This document shows, in pieces, positions 7,906 to 17,025 of a stretch of 64,000 nt of DNA; the first letter of the stretch is position 1; every line of letters starts with the position of its first letter. Source of the DNA: Blastococcus aggregatus (GTDB taxonomy: Bacteria; Actinomycetota; Actinomycetes; Mycobacteriales; Geodermatophilaceae); assembly GCF_900221005.1 (NCBI RefSeq), contig NZ_OBQI01000007.1, positions 1 through 64,000 on the forward strand, read 5' to 3'. A program made the translations under genes and the position numbers. A model generated the notes under the pieces. It was not told the DNA's origin. It worked only from the letters and a program-made list of their open reading frames with translations, and did no database searches.

Positions 7906-9174
7906 GTGGCACGAATCGGTGAGAGCGGTGACCTGCTCAAGTGCTCCTTCTGCGGGAAGAGCCAGAAGCAGGTCAAGAAGCTCATCGCGGGCCCCGGGGT
8001 CTACATCTGCGACGAGTGCATCGACCTCTGCAACGAGATCATCGAGGAAGAGCTGTCGGAGTCCTCGGACCTCAAGTTCGACGAACTGCCGAAGCCGAAG
8101 GAGATCCACGACTTCCTCGAGCAGTACGTCATCGGTCAGGACAAGGCCAAGCGCACGCTCTCGGTGGCCGTCTACAACCACTACAAGCGGATCCAGGCCG
8201 GCGGTGACCGCCGCGACGAGGGCGTGGAGCTCGCCAAGTCCAACATCCTGCTGATGGGCCCGACCGGCTGCGGCAAGACGCACCTGGCGCAGACCCTCGC
8301 GCGGATGCTGAACGTGCCCTTCGCGATCGCCGACGCCACGGCGCTGACCGAGGCGGGCTACGTCGGCGAGGACGTCGAGAACATCCTGCTGAAGCTGATC
8401 CAGGCCGCCGACTACGACGTCAAGCGCGCCGAGACCGGCATCATCTACATCGACGAGGTCGACAAGATCGCCCGCAAGAGCGAGAACCCGTCGATCACCC
8501 GCGACGTCTCCGGTGAGGGCGTGCAGCAGGCGCTGCTGAAGATCCTCGAGGGGACGACGGCGTCGGTGCCCCCGCAGGGTGGGCGCAAGCACCCGCACCA
8601 GGAGTTCATCCAGATCGACACGACGAACGTGCTGTTCATCGTGGGTGGCGCGTTCGCCGGCCTGGAGAAGGTCATCGAGGCGCGCACCAGCAAGCAGGGC
8701 ATCGGCTTCGGCGCCGAGGTGCGGGGCAAGGCCGAGATCGCGGAGGCCAACGCCTTCGCCGAGGTCATGCCCGAGGACCTGCTGAAGTTCGGCATGATCC
8801 CCGAGTTCATCGGCCGTCTCCCGGTGATCACCAGCGTGCAGAAGCTGGACCGCGAGGCGCTGATCAACATCCTCACCGAGCCGAAGAACGCCCTGGTGCG
8901 CCAGTACCGGAAGCTCTTCGAGCTCGACGGCGTGGAGCTGGAGTTCACCGACGACGCGCTCGAGGCCATCGCCGACCAGGCGATCCTCCGCGGCACCGGC
9001 GCCCGCGGGCTCCGCGCGATCATGGAGGAGGTGCTCCAGTCGGTCATGTACGACATCCCCAGCCGGGAGGACGTCGCCTCCGTGGTGATCACCAAGGAGG
9101 TCGTGCTGGAGCACGTCAACCCCACCATCGTGCCGCGCAAGCCCACCCGCGAGCGTCGCGAGAAGTCCGCCTGA
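7906..9174 (+). CDS. clpX: ClpX unfoldase (AAA+ ATPase of ClpXP)
   Basis: ClpX unfolds tagged proteins and feeds them to ClpP. The protein has 422 residues. An N-terminal zinc-binding domain uses Cys13, Cys16, Cys35 and Cys38. Walker A is GPTGCGKT (118-125), Walker B is [10 protein letters not shown], and the IGF loop for ClpP docking is present in the [10 protein letters not shown] segment. The GTG start has GGAGG upstream. Length and motifs are normal. A terminator hairpin follows the stop. Confidence 0.96.
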   Translation: MARIGESGDLLKCSFCGKSQKQVKKLIAGPGVYICDECIDLCNEIIEEELSESSDLKFDELPKPKEIHDFLEQYVIGQDKAKRTLSVAVYNHYKRIQAGGDRRDEGVELAKSNILLMGPTGCGKTHLAQTLARMLNVPFAIADATALTEAGYVGEDVENILLKLIQAADYDVKRAETGIIYIDEVDKIARKSENPSITRDVSGEGVQQALLKILEGTTASVPPQGGRKHPHQEFIQIDTTNVLFIVGGAFAGLEKVIEARTSKQGIGFGAEVRGKAEIAEANAFAEVMPEDLLKFGMIPEFIGRLPVITSVQKLDREALINILTEPKNALVRQYRKLFELDGVELEFTDDALEAIADQAILRGTGARGLRAIMEEVLQSVMYDIPSREDVASVVITKEVVLEHVNPTIVPRKPTRERREKSA

Positions 9175-9191
9175 CCCGAGCAACCGCGTCG

Positions 9192-9222
9192 ACGGCCCGT
9201 CCCCACTGCGGGGGCGGGCCGT
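9192..9222 (+). terminator. Terminator hairpin after clpX
   Basis: Arms at 9192-9204 and 9210-9222 form a 13-bp stem with one G.U and loop ACTGC, 17 bp after the clpX stop. It is distinct from the 61-bp palindrome that begins 27 bp further on. Confidence 0.7.
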
Positions 9223-9248
9223 TCGCGTTCCTGTGCCCCGCCGCTCGG

Positions 9249-9309
9249 GACCGTTGAACCCGGATGGCCCACCAGGTCCGGCGTCCTGGGGCACCCGGGT
9301 TCACCGGTC
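9249..9309. repeat. 61-bp palindromic element, copy A
   Basis: Two 23-bp arms surround a 15-bp centre; 20 of 23 arm positions pair. Its core is GAACCCGG...CCGGGTTC. The right arm contains the stop codon of the DUF559 gene, which ends GAC CGG TGA on the minus strand. Copies B (10279-10339) and C (10904-10964) have the same 61-bp length and layout. Copy A sits between the convergent 3' ends of clpX and the DUF559 gene. Confidence 0.85.
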
Positions 9310-10224
9310 GGCCAGCCGCCGGCGCACGACGGCCTCGATCTCCCGCCGGCACCCCGCAGGGTCGCTCACCAGGCGTTCATAGCTGAAGCGCAGCACCACC
9401 CACCCCAGCGTGGCCAGCGCATTGTCGCGGCGCAGATCCCGCTCCCGGGCCTCGCGGCTGCCGTGGAACGCCGCGCCGTCCAGCTCCACGGCGACCCCGG
9501 CCTCCGGCCACGCCGCGTCCAGCTCGGCGGCCCGCCCGTCGGGCAGGACGACCCGGTGCTGCTGGACGAACGCCGGCACCGTCGGTGGGCCGGGGAGCAC
9601 GTGCTGCACGCCGAAGATCTCGAGCTCGCTCTGGCACCCGCGCTCCACGAGTTCCAGCAGCGCGACGAGTTCCACTCGTCCGGCGTGGCGCGGCGTCCGG
9701 TCGGACTGGCGCCGTACCGCGGAGGCACGGACCGCGCGTGTCCGCACCGCCTCGATGACCGCCTGCCGCACCAGGGGTCGCTCGGCCGGCGCGCGCCGAT
9801 TACGCGTCGGTGACCAGGCCCACCACCACGCATCGACCAGGCTCCGCGCCGGCTCGATCACCTCGAGGCCGTCGCAGCGGATCGTGGTGAGGCGTCGTCC
9901 GGAGCGGTGCACCAGCACGTCCGAGGCGTCCCGAAGGCAGCGGGCGAGCTCCACCGTCACGTGCAGGGGCCCCGCCGTCGGGCGTACGAGGCCGGCCGCC
10001 GTGAGTGCCGAGAGGTGGCTGAGCGGCGCGTCCGCGTACAGCGTCGCGGCCCGTGCACGGTCCGCCCACCTCACGGTCCGGTCGGGCAGCGCGACCACGC
10101 CCGGCGCCACGACCAGCAGGCGGCCCTGTGCCAGCCAGCGGCCGACGGTGCTGGTGCTGGTGACCGCGGTGACGTCCGCGCGGCGGGCGACGCCGTGAGG
10201 GAGGAGGTCGACCGGCCGGGGCAC
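9301..10224 (-). CDS. DUF559-domain protein (endonuclease-like fold) with AbiEi-like N-terminus
   Basis: 307 residues. The C-terminal segment around [11 protein letters not shown], and the downstream [11 protein letters not shown] and VLRFSYERL motifs, are characteristic of DUF559, a very-short-patch-repair-like nuclease fold. The N-terminal part ([16 protein letters not shown], then ALTAAGL) resembles the winged-helix segment of AbiEi-type antitoxins that often precedes DUF559 in actinobacteria. Its role is unknown; DNA repair or a defence-related function is possible. It starts at a GTG, and its last two residues and stop (D-R-stop) are supplied by palindrome A. Palindrome B lies 55 bp upstream. 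Confidence 0.75.
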   Translation of the reverse strand: MPRPVDLLPHGVARRADVTAVTSTSTVGRWLAQGRLLVVAPGVVALPDRTVRWADRARAATLYADAPLSHLSALTAAGLVRPTAGPLHVTVELARCLRDASDVLVHRSGRRLTTIRCDGLEVIEPARSLVDAWWWAWSPTRNRRAPAERPLVRQAVIEAVRTRAVRASAVRRQSDRTPRHAGRVELVALLELVERGCQSELEIFGVQHVLPGPPTVPAFVQQHRVVLPDGRAAELDAAWPEAGVAVELDGAAFHGSREARERDLRRDNALATLGWVVLRFSYERLVSDPAGCRREIEAVVRRRLADR

Positions 10225-10278
10225 GCCGAAAGGCTCGCCGATCTGCGACCTCCCCCGCAGACGCCCTGTGGACGACGC

Positions 10279-10339
10279 GACCGGTGAACCCGCACGGCCC
10301 AGGGGAGCGCCAGTCGTGGGTCGTCCGGGTTCGACGATC
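10279..10339. repeat. 61-bp palindromic element, copy B
   Basis: Same architecture as copies A and C (23 + 15 + 23 bp), the least symmetric of the three with 18 of 23 arm positions pairing. It lies between the divergent 5' ends of the DUF559 and DUF1697 genes, so it cannot simply be a transcription terminator for either. Confidence 0.8.
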
Positions 10340-10375
10340 GGTGAGACGCGCCGGGCCCGGCGCTAGGGTCGGCGG

Positions 10376-10912
10376 GTGACCACGCGGTACGTCGCGCTGC
10401 TGCGGGCGATCAACCTCGGCTCCACCCGCCGGGTGTCCATGCCGCAGCTCCGCGAGGCGCTCGGCGCACGGGGATACGGCACGGTGCGCACCCACCTGGC
10501 CAGCGGCAACGTCGTCCTCGACAGCCCCCTCGGCGAGACGGACCTGGCGGCCGACCTCGCCGTCGCCATCGCGGAAGAGTTCGGTCTCGACGTCCCGGTG
10601 GTGGTGCGGAGCGGGGAGGAGGTCGCCGACGTGGTCGCGGCCGATCCCCTCGGCGACGTGGCGGCCGACCCGTCCCGCTACTCGGTGACCTTCTTCCCGA
10701 CCGCGCCGGACGCGGAGCGGGTCGCTGCGCTGCCCCCGGCTGACGGCGGCCGCTACGGGGTCCAGGGCCGCGAGCTCTACCTGTGGCTGCCGGACGGCCT
10801 CCAGCAGAGCCCGATGGGCCGCTGGAAGTGGGACCGGCTGCTGGGAGTGGCCGGAACCGCGCGCAACTGGAACACGGTGCGCAAGCTCGCCGAGCTGGCC
10901 TCGGACCGCTGA
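10376..10912 (+). CDS. DUF1697 family protein
   Basis: 178 residues beginning with the family hallmark RYVALLRAINLG and containing HLASGNVVL. DUF1697 proteins are small, widespread and of unknown function. The GTG start lies six bases after a TAGGGT box (10364-10369), so the mRNA is probably leaderless. The final codons (D-R-stop) lie within palindrome C. The gene is bracketed by palindromes B and C and lies between the unrelated clpX and valS. Confidence 0.85.
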   Translation: MTTRYVALLRAINLGSTRRVSMPQLREALGARGYGTVRTHLASGNVVLDSPLGETDLAADLAVAIAEEFGLDVPVVVRSGEEVADVVAADPLGDVAADPSRYSVTFFPTAPDAERVAALPPADGGRYGVQGRELYLWLPDGLQQSPMGRWKWDRLLGVAGTARNWNTVRKLAELASDR

Positions 10913-10964
10913 ACCCGGACGACCCATCCAGGGGTCGGACGTGGGTCGCCCGGGTTCAGCGGTC
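10904..10964. repeat. 61-bp palindromic element, copy C
   Basis: The most symmetric copy: 22 of 23 arm positions pair around a 15-bp centre. The left arm contains the stop codon of the DUF1697 gene (GAC CGC TGA). The right arm ends 15 bp before the valS stop. It lies between convergent genes and could double as a bidirectional terminator. Confidence 0.88.
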
Positions 10965-10978
10965 GGACTGCGGTGGAG

Positions 10979-13564
10979 TCAGGCGTCGGCGACCTCGGCG
11001 AGGACGACCTCGACGGTCAGCTCGCCCTCACCGGGCTGGACGGCGAGCGTCGCGATCCGGCCGGCGTCGACCAGGTCGGCGCGGGCGGCCTCGATCAGCG
11101 GCACCTGAGCGGCGGGCGCGCGCACCGTCGCCGTCGCGACGTCGGCCCGCATGGAGACCTTCGCGTCGGACTTGGCCTTGCGCACGCCGGCCAGCGCCGC
11201 GGCGGTCGCGGTCACCACGGCGGGGTCGCCGTCGGCGGGCAGCGCGGAGGCCACCGGCCAGGCGGAGCGGTGCACGGAGCCGGCCTGCCACCAGGACCAG
11301 ACCTCCTCGGTCACGAACGGCAGCACCGGGGCGAACAGCCGCAGCTGCACCTCGAGGGCCACCGCCAGCGCCGCCTGCGCGGAGGCCGCCGCGGGGCCGG
11401 TCCCGTAGGCGCGGGACTTCACCAGCTCCACGTAGTCGTCGCAGAACGACCAGAAGAACGTCTCGCTGACCTCGAGCGCGCGGGTGTAGTTGTAGGCCTC
11501 CATCGCCGCGGTCGCCTCGTCCACCACCCGGCCGAGGGCGGTGAGCAGGCCGAGGTCGATCGGCTCGGTGACCTGCTCGACGGTCGAGGACGCCGAGGCG
11601 CCCAGACCCAGCACGAACTTGCCGACGTTGAGGATCTTCATCGCCAGCCGGCGGCCGACCTTCATCTGCGTCTCGTCGAACGGCGAGTCCGCACCCGGGC
11701 GCGCACCCGCGGCCCGCCAGCGCACCGCGTCGGTGCCGTACCGCTCCAGGACGTCGATCGGCGTCGTCGCGTTGCCCTTGGACTTCGACATCTTCTTGCG
11801 GTCGGGGTCGACGACGAACCCGGAGATCGCCGCGTGCGACCACGGCACCGTGCCGAACTCGTAGTGCGAGCGCACCACGGTCGAGAACAGCCAGGTACGG
11901 ATGATGTCGTGCGCCTGCGGGCGCAGATCCATCGGGAAGACGGCGGCGAACAGCTCCGGGTCGGTGTCCCAGCCCGAGGCGACCTGCGGCGAGAGGGACG
12001 ACGTCGCCCAGGTGTCCATGACGTCGGGGTCGGCCATGAACCCGCCGGGCACGCCGCGCTGCGACTCGTCGAAGCCCGGCGGCACGTCGGACGACGGGTC
12101 GACCGGCAGCGAGGCCTCGTCGGCCAGGATCGGCTCGTCGTGGATCGGCTCGCCCTCGGCGTCGAGGCGGTACCAGACGGGGAACGGGACGCCGAAGAAC
12201 CGCTGGCGGCTGATCAGCCAGTCACCGTTGAGGCCCTCGACCCAGTTCTCGTAGCGGTGCCGCATGTGGTCGGGCACCCACTGGATCTCCCGGCCGCGGG
12301 CGACCAGCGCGTCGCGGAGGTCGCCGTCCCGGCCACCGTTGCGGATGTACCACTGGCGGGTGGTGACGATCTCGAGCGGGCGGTCGCCCTTCTCGTAGAA
12401 CTTGACCGGGTGGGTGATCGGCCGCGGCTCGTCGAGCAGGTCGCCGGACTCCCGCAGCAGCTCCACGATCCGCTGCTGGGCGCTGAAGGACGTCTTGCCG
12501 GCCAGCTCGTCGTAGGGCCGGTCGGGGACGCCCGCCGGCGGCTCGGCGAGGAAGCGGCCGTCCCAGCCGATGACGGCGCGGGTCGGCAGCTGCAGCTCGC
12601 GCCACCAGATGACGTCGGTCAGGTCGCCGAAGGTGCAGATCATCGCGATGCCCGAGCCCTTGTCCTTCTCGGCCAGGCGGTGCGCCATCACGGGCACCTC
12701 GACGTCGAACAGCGGCGTCCGCACGGTCTTCCCGAACAGCGGCTGGTAGCGCTCGTCGTCCGGGTGGGCCACCAGGGCGACGCAGGCGGGCAGCAGCTCG
12801 GGGCGGGTGGTCTCGATGACGACCGGGCCGTCCGGGCCGGCGAAGGAGACCCGGTGGTAGGCGCCGGGGCGCTCGCGGTCCTCGAGCTCGGCCTGCGCGA
12901 CGGCGGTCCGGAAGCTCACGTCCCAGAGGGTCGGCGCCTCCTGGGCGTAGGCCTCGCCGCGGGCCAGGTTGCCGAGGAACATCTTCTGCGCGGTGGCGCG
13001 GGAGCGCTCGGAGATCGTCCGGTAGACGTTCGACCAGTCCACCGAGAGCCCGACGCGGCGCCAGAGCTTCTCGAACTCGGCCTCGTCGGCCTCGGTGAGC
13101 TGCATGCAGAGCTCGACGAAGTTGCGACGGGAGACCGGCACCTGGTCCTTGCCCGGCTTGGCGGGGGGCTCGAAGGACGGGTCGTAGGGGAGCGCGGGGT
13201 CGCAGCGGACCCCGTAGTAGTTCTGCACCCGGCGCTCGGTCGGCAGGCCGTTGTCGTCCCAGCCCATCGGGTAGTAGACGTGCTTGCCCCGCATGCGCTG
13301 GTAGCGGGCGACGAAGTCGGTGTGCGTGTAGCTGAACACGTGCCCGACGTGCAGCGAGCCCGACGCGGTCGGCGGGGGGGTGTCGATCGAGTAGATCTGC
13401 TCGCGGGGCGCCTGGAGCGCGGCGTCCCGGTCGAAGGCGTAGGTGTCCTCGGCCGCCCAGCGCTCGACCCACTTCTCCTCGAGCCCGTCGATCGTCGGCT
13501 TCTCGGGTACGTCGACGGACGCTGCCGGGGCAGGAGTGGCCGGGGTCGCGCTGTCGGGAGCCAT
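10979..13564 (-). CDS. valS: Valine--tRNA ligase
   Basis: Class Ia synthetase of 861 residues that charges tRNA-Val. The HIGH motif is HVGH in [14 protein letters not shown] and the KMSKS motif is in [11 protein letters not shown]. The segment [16 protein letters not shown] resembles the archaeal-like ValS type that some actinobacteria carry instead of the usual bacterial enzyme; that assignment is from memory of the motif. The ATG at 13564 is chosen because upstream in-frame sequence overlaps folC and is not conserved. The first 20 residues are alanine/proline-rich. It is divergent from folC by 42 bp. Confidence 0.93.
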   Translation of the reverse strand: MAPDSATPATPAPAASVDVPEKPTIDGLEEKWVERWAAEDTYAFDRDAALQAPREQIYSIDTPPPTASGSLHVGHVFSYTHTDFVARYQRMRGKHVYYPMGWDDNGLPTERRVQNYYGVRCDPALPYDPSFEPPAKPGKDQVPVSRRNFVELCMQLTEADEAEFEKLWRRVGLSVDWSNVYRTISERSRATAQKMFLGNLARGEAYAQEAPTLWDVSFRTAVAQAELEDRERPGAYHRVSFAGPDGPVVIETTRPELLPACVALVAHPDDERYQPLFGKTVRTPLFDVEVPVMAHRLAEKDKGSGIAMICTFGDLTDVIWWRELQLPTRAVIGWDGRFLAEPPAGVPDRPYDELAGKTSFSAQQRIVELLRESGDLLDEPRPITHPVKFYEKGDRPLEIVTTRQWYIRNGGRDGDLRDALVARGREIQWVPDHMRHRYENWVEGLNGDWLISRQRFFGVPFPVWYRLDAEGEPIHDEPILADEASLPVDPSSDVPPGFDESQRGVPGGFMADPDVMDTWATSSLSPQVASGWDTDPELFAAVFPMDLRPQAHDIIRTWLFSTVVRSHYEFGTVPWSHAAISGFVVDPDRKKMSKSKGNATTPIDVLERYGTDAVRWRAAGARPGADSPFDETQMKVGRRLAMKILNVGKFVLGLGASASSTVEQVTEPIDLGLLTALGRVVDEATAAMEAYNYTRALEVSETFFWSFCDDYVELVKSRAYGTGPAAASAQAALAVALEVQLRLFAPVLPFVTEEVWSWWQAGSVHRSAWPVASALPADGDPAVVTATAAALAGVRKAKSDAKVSMRADVATATVRAPAAQVPLIEAARADLVDAGRIATLAVQPGEGELTVEVVLAEVADA

Positions 13565-13606
13565 GTGCCTCAGTCTAGGAACCGGTCCCCTGGCATCCTG
13601 AGCAGG

Positions 13607-14962
13607 ATGAGCAACGGCAGCACCGGTGAACTGGCCCGGGTCGAGCAGGAGCTGCTGGCCCGTTGGCCGGAGAGCCGGCTCGAGCCCTCCCTCACGCGGA
13701 TCTCCGCCCTGGTCGACCTCCTCGGGAACCCGCACCGCGCGATGCCGGTGATCCAGGTGGCCGGTACCAACGGCAAGACGACGACGGCGCGGATGATCGA
13801 CGAGCTGCTCCGCGGCTTCGGCCTGCGCGTGGGCCGGTTCACCAGCCCGCACCTGGAGTCGATGCGGGAGCGGATCGTGCTCGACGGTGAGCCGGTGAGC
13901 CCCGAGCGGTTCGTCGAGACCTACGCCGACATCGCGCCCTACGTGCAGATGGTCGACGCCGCCGGCGAGCACCCGATGAGCTTCTTCGAGGTGATGGTCG
14001 GCATGGCGTACGCGCTGTTCGCCGACGCGCCGGTCGACGTCGCCGTCATCGAGGTCGGCATGGGCGGGACGTGGGACGCCACCAACGTCGCCGACGCGCG
14101 GGTCGCCGTCGTCACCCCGGTGGCGATGGATCACGCCGAGTACCTCGGGCCGGACGTCGCGACGATCGCCGGTGAGAAGGCGGGGATCATCAAGGCCGAC
14201 TCGATCGCGGTGCTGGCCCACCAGCAGCCGGGGGCGCTGGACGCCCTCGTGCGCCGGGCCATCGAGGTGGACGTCGTCGTCGCCCGCGAGGGCACGGAGT
14301 TCGGCGTGCTGGAGCGCCGGGTCGCCCTCGGCGGGCAGCAGGTGCGCCTGCAGGGCCTGGGCGGCGAGTACGACGAGGTCTACCTGCCGCTGTTCGGCGC
14401 GCACCAGGCGCAGAACGCGGCCACCGCCCTGGCCGCCGTCGAGGCGTTCCTGGGCGCGGGCGCCGCCACCGGCCCCGTCGAGCAGGAGACCGTCCGCGCC
14501 GCGTTCGCCGCCGTCCGCTCGCCCGGTCGCCTGGAGCGGGTGCGCACGAGCCCCAGCGTGCTGATCGACGCGGCGCACAACCCGGCCGGCATGACGGCGA
14601 CGGTGGAGGCGATCCGCGAGTCCTTCGACTTCACCCGGCTGATCGGGGTGGTGGGCGCCGTCCGCGGCAAGGATGTCGCCGGGATGCTGGCCGCGCTCGA
14701 GGAGATCTGCGCCGAGGTCGTCGTCACGCAGAACTCCTCGGAGCGGGCGCTGCCCGCCGACGAGCTGGGCGCGCTGGCGGTCGACGTCTTCGGTGCCGAC
14801 CGGGTCAGCGTCTCTCCGCGGCTCGGCGAGGCGATCGGCGAGGCGATGGAGCTCGCCGAGGCGGGTCCGGACGACGCGCTCGGCGGCTCCGGCGTGCTGG
14901 TCACCGGCAGCGTGATCACCGCGGGGGAGGCCCGCACCCTGCTGTCGGGACGGCGTTCGTGA
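13607..14962 (+). CDS. folC: Bifunctional folylpolyglutamate synthase / dihydrofolate synthase
   Basis: A Mur-ligase-like enzyme that adds glutamate to dihydropteroate and tetrahydrofolates; 451 residues. It has the ATP loop [11 protein letters not shown] near residue 50, the Mur-like EVGMGG segment and a C-terminal domain with DAAHNPAG. The ATG at 13607 is the natural start after the valS divergence. It overlaps the next gene by four bases (GTGA), so folC and DUF4233 are translationally coupled, an arrangement conserved in actinobacteria. Confidence 0.93.
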   Translation: MSNGSTGELARVEQELLARWPESRLEPSLTRISALVDLLGNPHRAMPVIQVAGTNGKTTTARMIDELLRGFGLRVGRFTSPHLESMRERIVLDGEPVSPERFVETYADIAPYVQMVDAAGEHPMSFFEVMVGMAYALFADAPVDVAVIEVGMGGTWDATNVADARVAVVTPVAMDHAEYLGPDVATIAGEKAGIIKADSIAVLAHQQPGALDALVRRAIEVDVVVAREGTEFGVLERRVALGGQQVRLQGLGGEYDEVYLPLFGAHQAQNAATALAAVEAFLGAGAATGPVEQETVRAAFAAVRSPGRLERVRTSPSVLIDAAHNPAGMTATVEAIRESFDFTRLIGVVGAVRGKDVAGMLAALEEICAEVVVTQNSSERALPADELGALAVDVFGADRVSVSPRLGEAIGEAMELAEAGPDDALGGSGVLVTGSVITAGEARTLLSGRRS

Positions 14963-15363
14963 CGGCGCCCGATCCGGTCCGGGCCGGCCGGGCGCTGGGC
15001 GGGGCCGCCGCCGCGATCCTGGTGCTCGAGGGCATCGCCGTGCTGTTCGTGCCCCGCGGCATCGCGCAGACCGAGGAGGGGCTCGGCGCCGTCCGGCTCA
15101 CCATCCTGCTGGTCCTCGCCCTGCTGCTGATCCTGGCCAGCGGCATCCAGCGGCGGGAGCGCGGGCTGGTCATCGGCACGGCGCTGCAGGTGCCGCTGCT
15201 CGCCACCGGCCTGATGAACAGCGCGATGTGGTTCGTCGCCGGCGCGTTCGTGCTGATCTGGCTGTACCTGCTGCAGGTGCGCAAGGAGCTGATCGGGTCG
15301 CCGTTCGGCCCGGTCCCGGTCACCCGCCCCACGGACGACGGCGACGCCGGCGCAGCCGGCTGA
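14959..15363 (+). CDS. DUF4233 membrane protein
   Basis: 134 residues with four hydrophobic segments, at about 15-32, 48-65, 72-90 and 94-110. It matches DUF4233, a small actinobacterial membrane protein of unknown function nearly always found between folC and ndk. Start and stop overlap folC by four bases. Here ndk is not the next gene, because an OYE-family reductase sits between. Confidence 0.85.
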   Translation: MTAPDPVRAGRALGGAAAAILVLEGIAVLFVPRGIAQTEEGLGAVRLTILLVLALLLILASGIQRRERGLVIGTALQVPLLATGLMNSAMWFVAGAFVLIWLYLLQVRKELIGSPFGPVPVTRPTDDGDAGAAG

Positions 15364-15383
15364 CCCCCGTCCCGGAGGAATCC

Positions 15384-16526
15384 ATGACCCACCTGTTCAG
15401 CGAGTTCACGCTCAAGGGCGTCACCCTGCGCAACCGCATCGGGATGAGCCCGATGACGATGTACCGGTCGACCGACGGGCGCCTGGGCGACTACCACCTC
15501 ATGTACCTCGGAGCCCGTGCCGCCGGCGGCTTCGGGCTGGTCTTCCCCGAGCAGATCGCGATCGCCCCCGAGGGGCGTACGAGCGTCCACTGCGCCGGCA
15601 TCTACGACGACGCCCAGATCGAGGGCCACGCCCGGGTCACCGCCATGATCAAGTCGATGGGCGGGGTGCCGGGCATCCAGCTGGGCCACACCGGGCGCAG
15701 CGGCAGCGAGGAACCGCCCTGGGCGGGATGGGGCCAGATCGCCCCCGACGCCCCGGACGGCTGGCAGGTGGTCGGGCCCTCGGACGTCCCCTACGGGGCG
15801 CCGCGACGGCCCCATCCCGTGCACGCGCTCACGGTCGAGGAGATCGGGGAGCTCCACCGGCAGTACGCCGCCGCGGCGGTCCGGGCGGCCGAGGCCGGGT
15901 ACGAGTGGCTGGAGCTGCACTTCGCGCACGGCTACCTCGGGTCGAGCTTCTTCTCGCCGCTGGCCAACCGGCGCGACGACCGGTACGGCGGCAGCCTGGA
16001 GAACCGCGCCCGCTTCCTGCTCGAGGCCCTGGACGCCGTGCGGGCGGTCTGGCCCGAGCACCTGCCCCTGACGATGCGGCTGGGAGCGGACGACTTCCAT
16101 CCCGAGGGCACCCGCTTCGAGGACTCGGTCGTCGCGATCGGGTGGATGAAGGAGCACGGGCTGGACCTCGCCGACCTGAGCTTCGGCGGGAACACCGACG
16201 ACATGACCGACCCGCTCTGGAACCAGCCGGGCGCCTGGGTGGAGCGCGCGGGCCGGATCAAGCGGGAGATCGGGATCGCCGTCGCGACGAGCTGGAACCT
16301 CGGTGTCCCGCAGGATGCCGACGCCGCGGTGCGGGCGGGGGACGTCGACGTCGTCCTGCTCGGGCGGGCGGCGCTGGCGAATCCCCACTGGCCGGTCTGG
16401 GCCGCCCGCGAGCTCGGCCACGACGCCCCCTTCGGGCTGGTCCCTCGCGACTGGGCCTGGTGGCTGGAGAACTTCCGCGGCCACGCGCCGTCCATCGGCT
16501 GGCCGGCGCCCGGCGCCGGTGCCTGA
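15384..16526 (+). CDS. Old-yellow-enzyme family NADH:flavin oxidoreductase
   Basis: An FMN-binding TIM-barrel ene-reductase of 380 residues. Typical OYE/YqjM segments are present: IGMSPMTMY near the N-terminus, IQLGHTGR, HFAHGYL and the phosphate-binding SPLANRRDDRYGG region, then VLLGRAAL near the C-terminus. Such enzymes reduce activated C=C bonds; the substrate is not apparent. A strong ribosome-binding site, CGGAGGA, precedes the ATG at 15384. It interrupts the usual DUF4233-ndk neighbourhood and was probably inserted there. Confidence 0.9.
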   Translation: MTHLFSEFTLKGVTLRNRIGMSPMTMYRSTDGRLGDYHLMYLGARAAGGFGLVFPEQIAIAPEGRTSVHCAGIYDDAQIEGHARVTAMIKSMGGVPGIQLGHTGRSGSEEPPWAGWGQIAPDAPDGWQVVGPSDVPYGAPRRPHPVHALTVEEIGELHRQYAAAAVRAAEAGYEWLELHFAHGYLGSSFFSPLANRRDDRYGGSLENRARFLLEALDAVRAVWPEHLPLTMRLGADDFHPEGTRFEDSVVAIGWMKEHGLDLADLSFGGNTDDMTDPLWNQPGAWVERAGRIKREIGIAVATSWNLGVPQDADAAVRAGDVDVVLLGRAALANPHWPVWAARELGHDAPFGLVPRDWAWWLENFRGHAPSIGWPAPGAGA

Positions 16527-16562
16527 GGGGCCGCTCCGGAGGAGGTCGTAGGCTCCGGCCCC

Positions 16563-16973
16563 GTGACCGAACGCACTCTTGTCCTCGTCAAGCCCGACGG
16601 CGTCGCCCGTGGCCTCGTCGGCGAGGTGATCACCCGCCTCGAGCGCAAGGGCCTGCGCCTGGTCGCCGCCGAACTGCGGACCCTGACCGCCGACGTCGCG
16701 GAGACGCACTACGCCGAGCACAGCGAGCGCCCCTTCTTCGGCTCGCTGGTCGAGTTCATCACCAGCGGCCCGCTGATGGCGCTCGTCGTCGAGGGCCCCC
16801 GGGCCATCGAGGCGTTCCGTGCCCTGGCCGGCGCCACCGACCCGGTGAAGGCCGGCCCCGGCACCATCCGCGGCGACTTCGCCCTCGAGGTGCAGAACAA
16901 CATCGTGCACGGCTCGGACTCGCCCGAGTCCGCCGCCCGCGAGATCGGCCTGTTCTTCCCGAACCTGGGCTGA
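16563..16973 (+). CDS. ndk: Nucleoside-diphosphate kinase
   Basis: 136 residues, the normal length. It transfers the gamma phosphate between nucleotides through the phosphohistidine in NNIVHGSDS. The N-terminal [10 protein letters not shown] is invariant in the family. The GTG start lies eight bases after TAGGCT (16549-16554), so a leaderless promoter is likely, independent of the upstream OYE gene. Confidence 0.96.
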   Translation: MTERTLVLVKPDGVARGLVGEVITRLERKGLRLVAAELRTLTADVAETHYAEHSERPFFGSLVEFITSGPLMALVVEGPRAIEAFRALAGATDPVKAGPGTIRGDFALEVQNNIVHGSDSPESAAREIGLFFPNLG

Positions 16974-17025
16974 CGTCCTCCGGTCCGGGGTGGCCGTCCG
17001 CCGCGGCGGCTACCCTGGACCGGTC

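Noticed and set aside
9249-10964. Integron attC sites
   Set aside because: The layout is cassette-like, but the palindromes lack the RYYYAAC/GTTRRRY core pairs and there is no integron integrase nearby.
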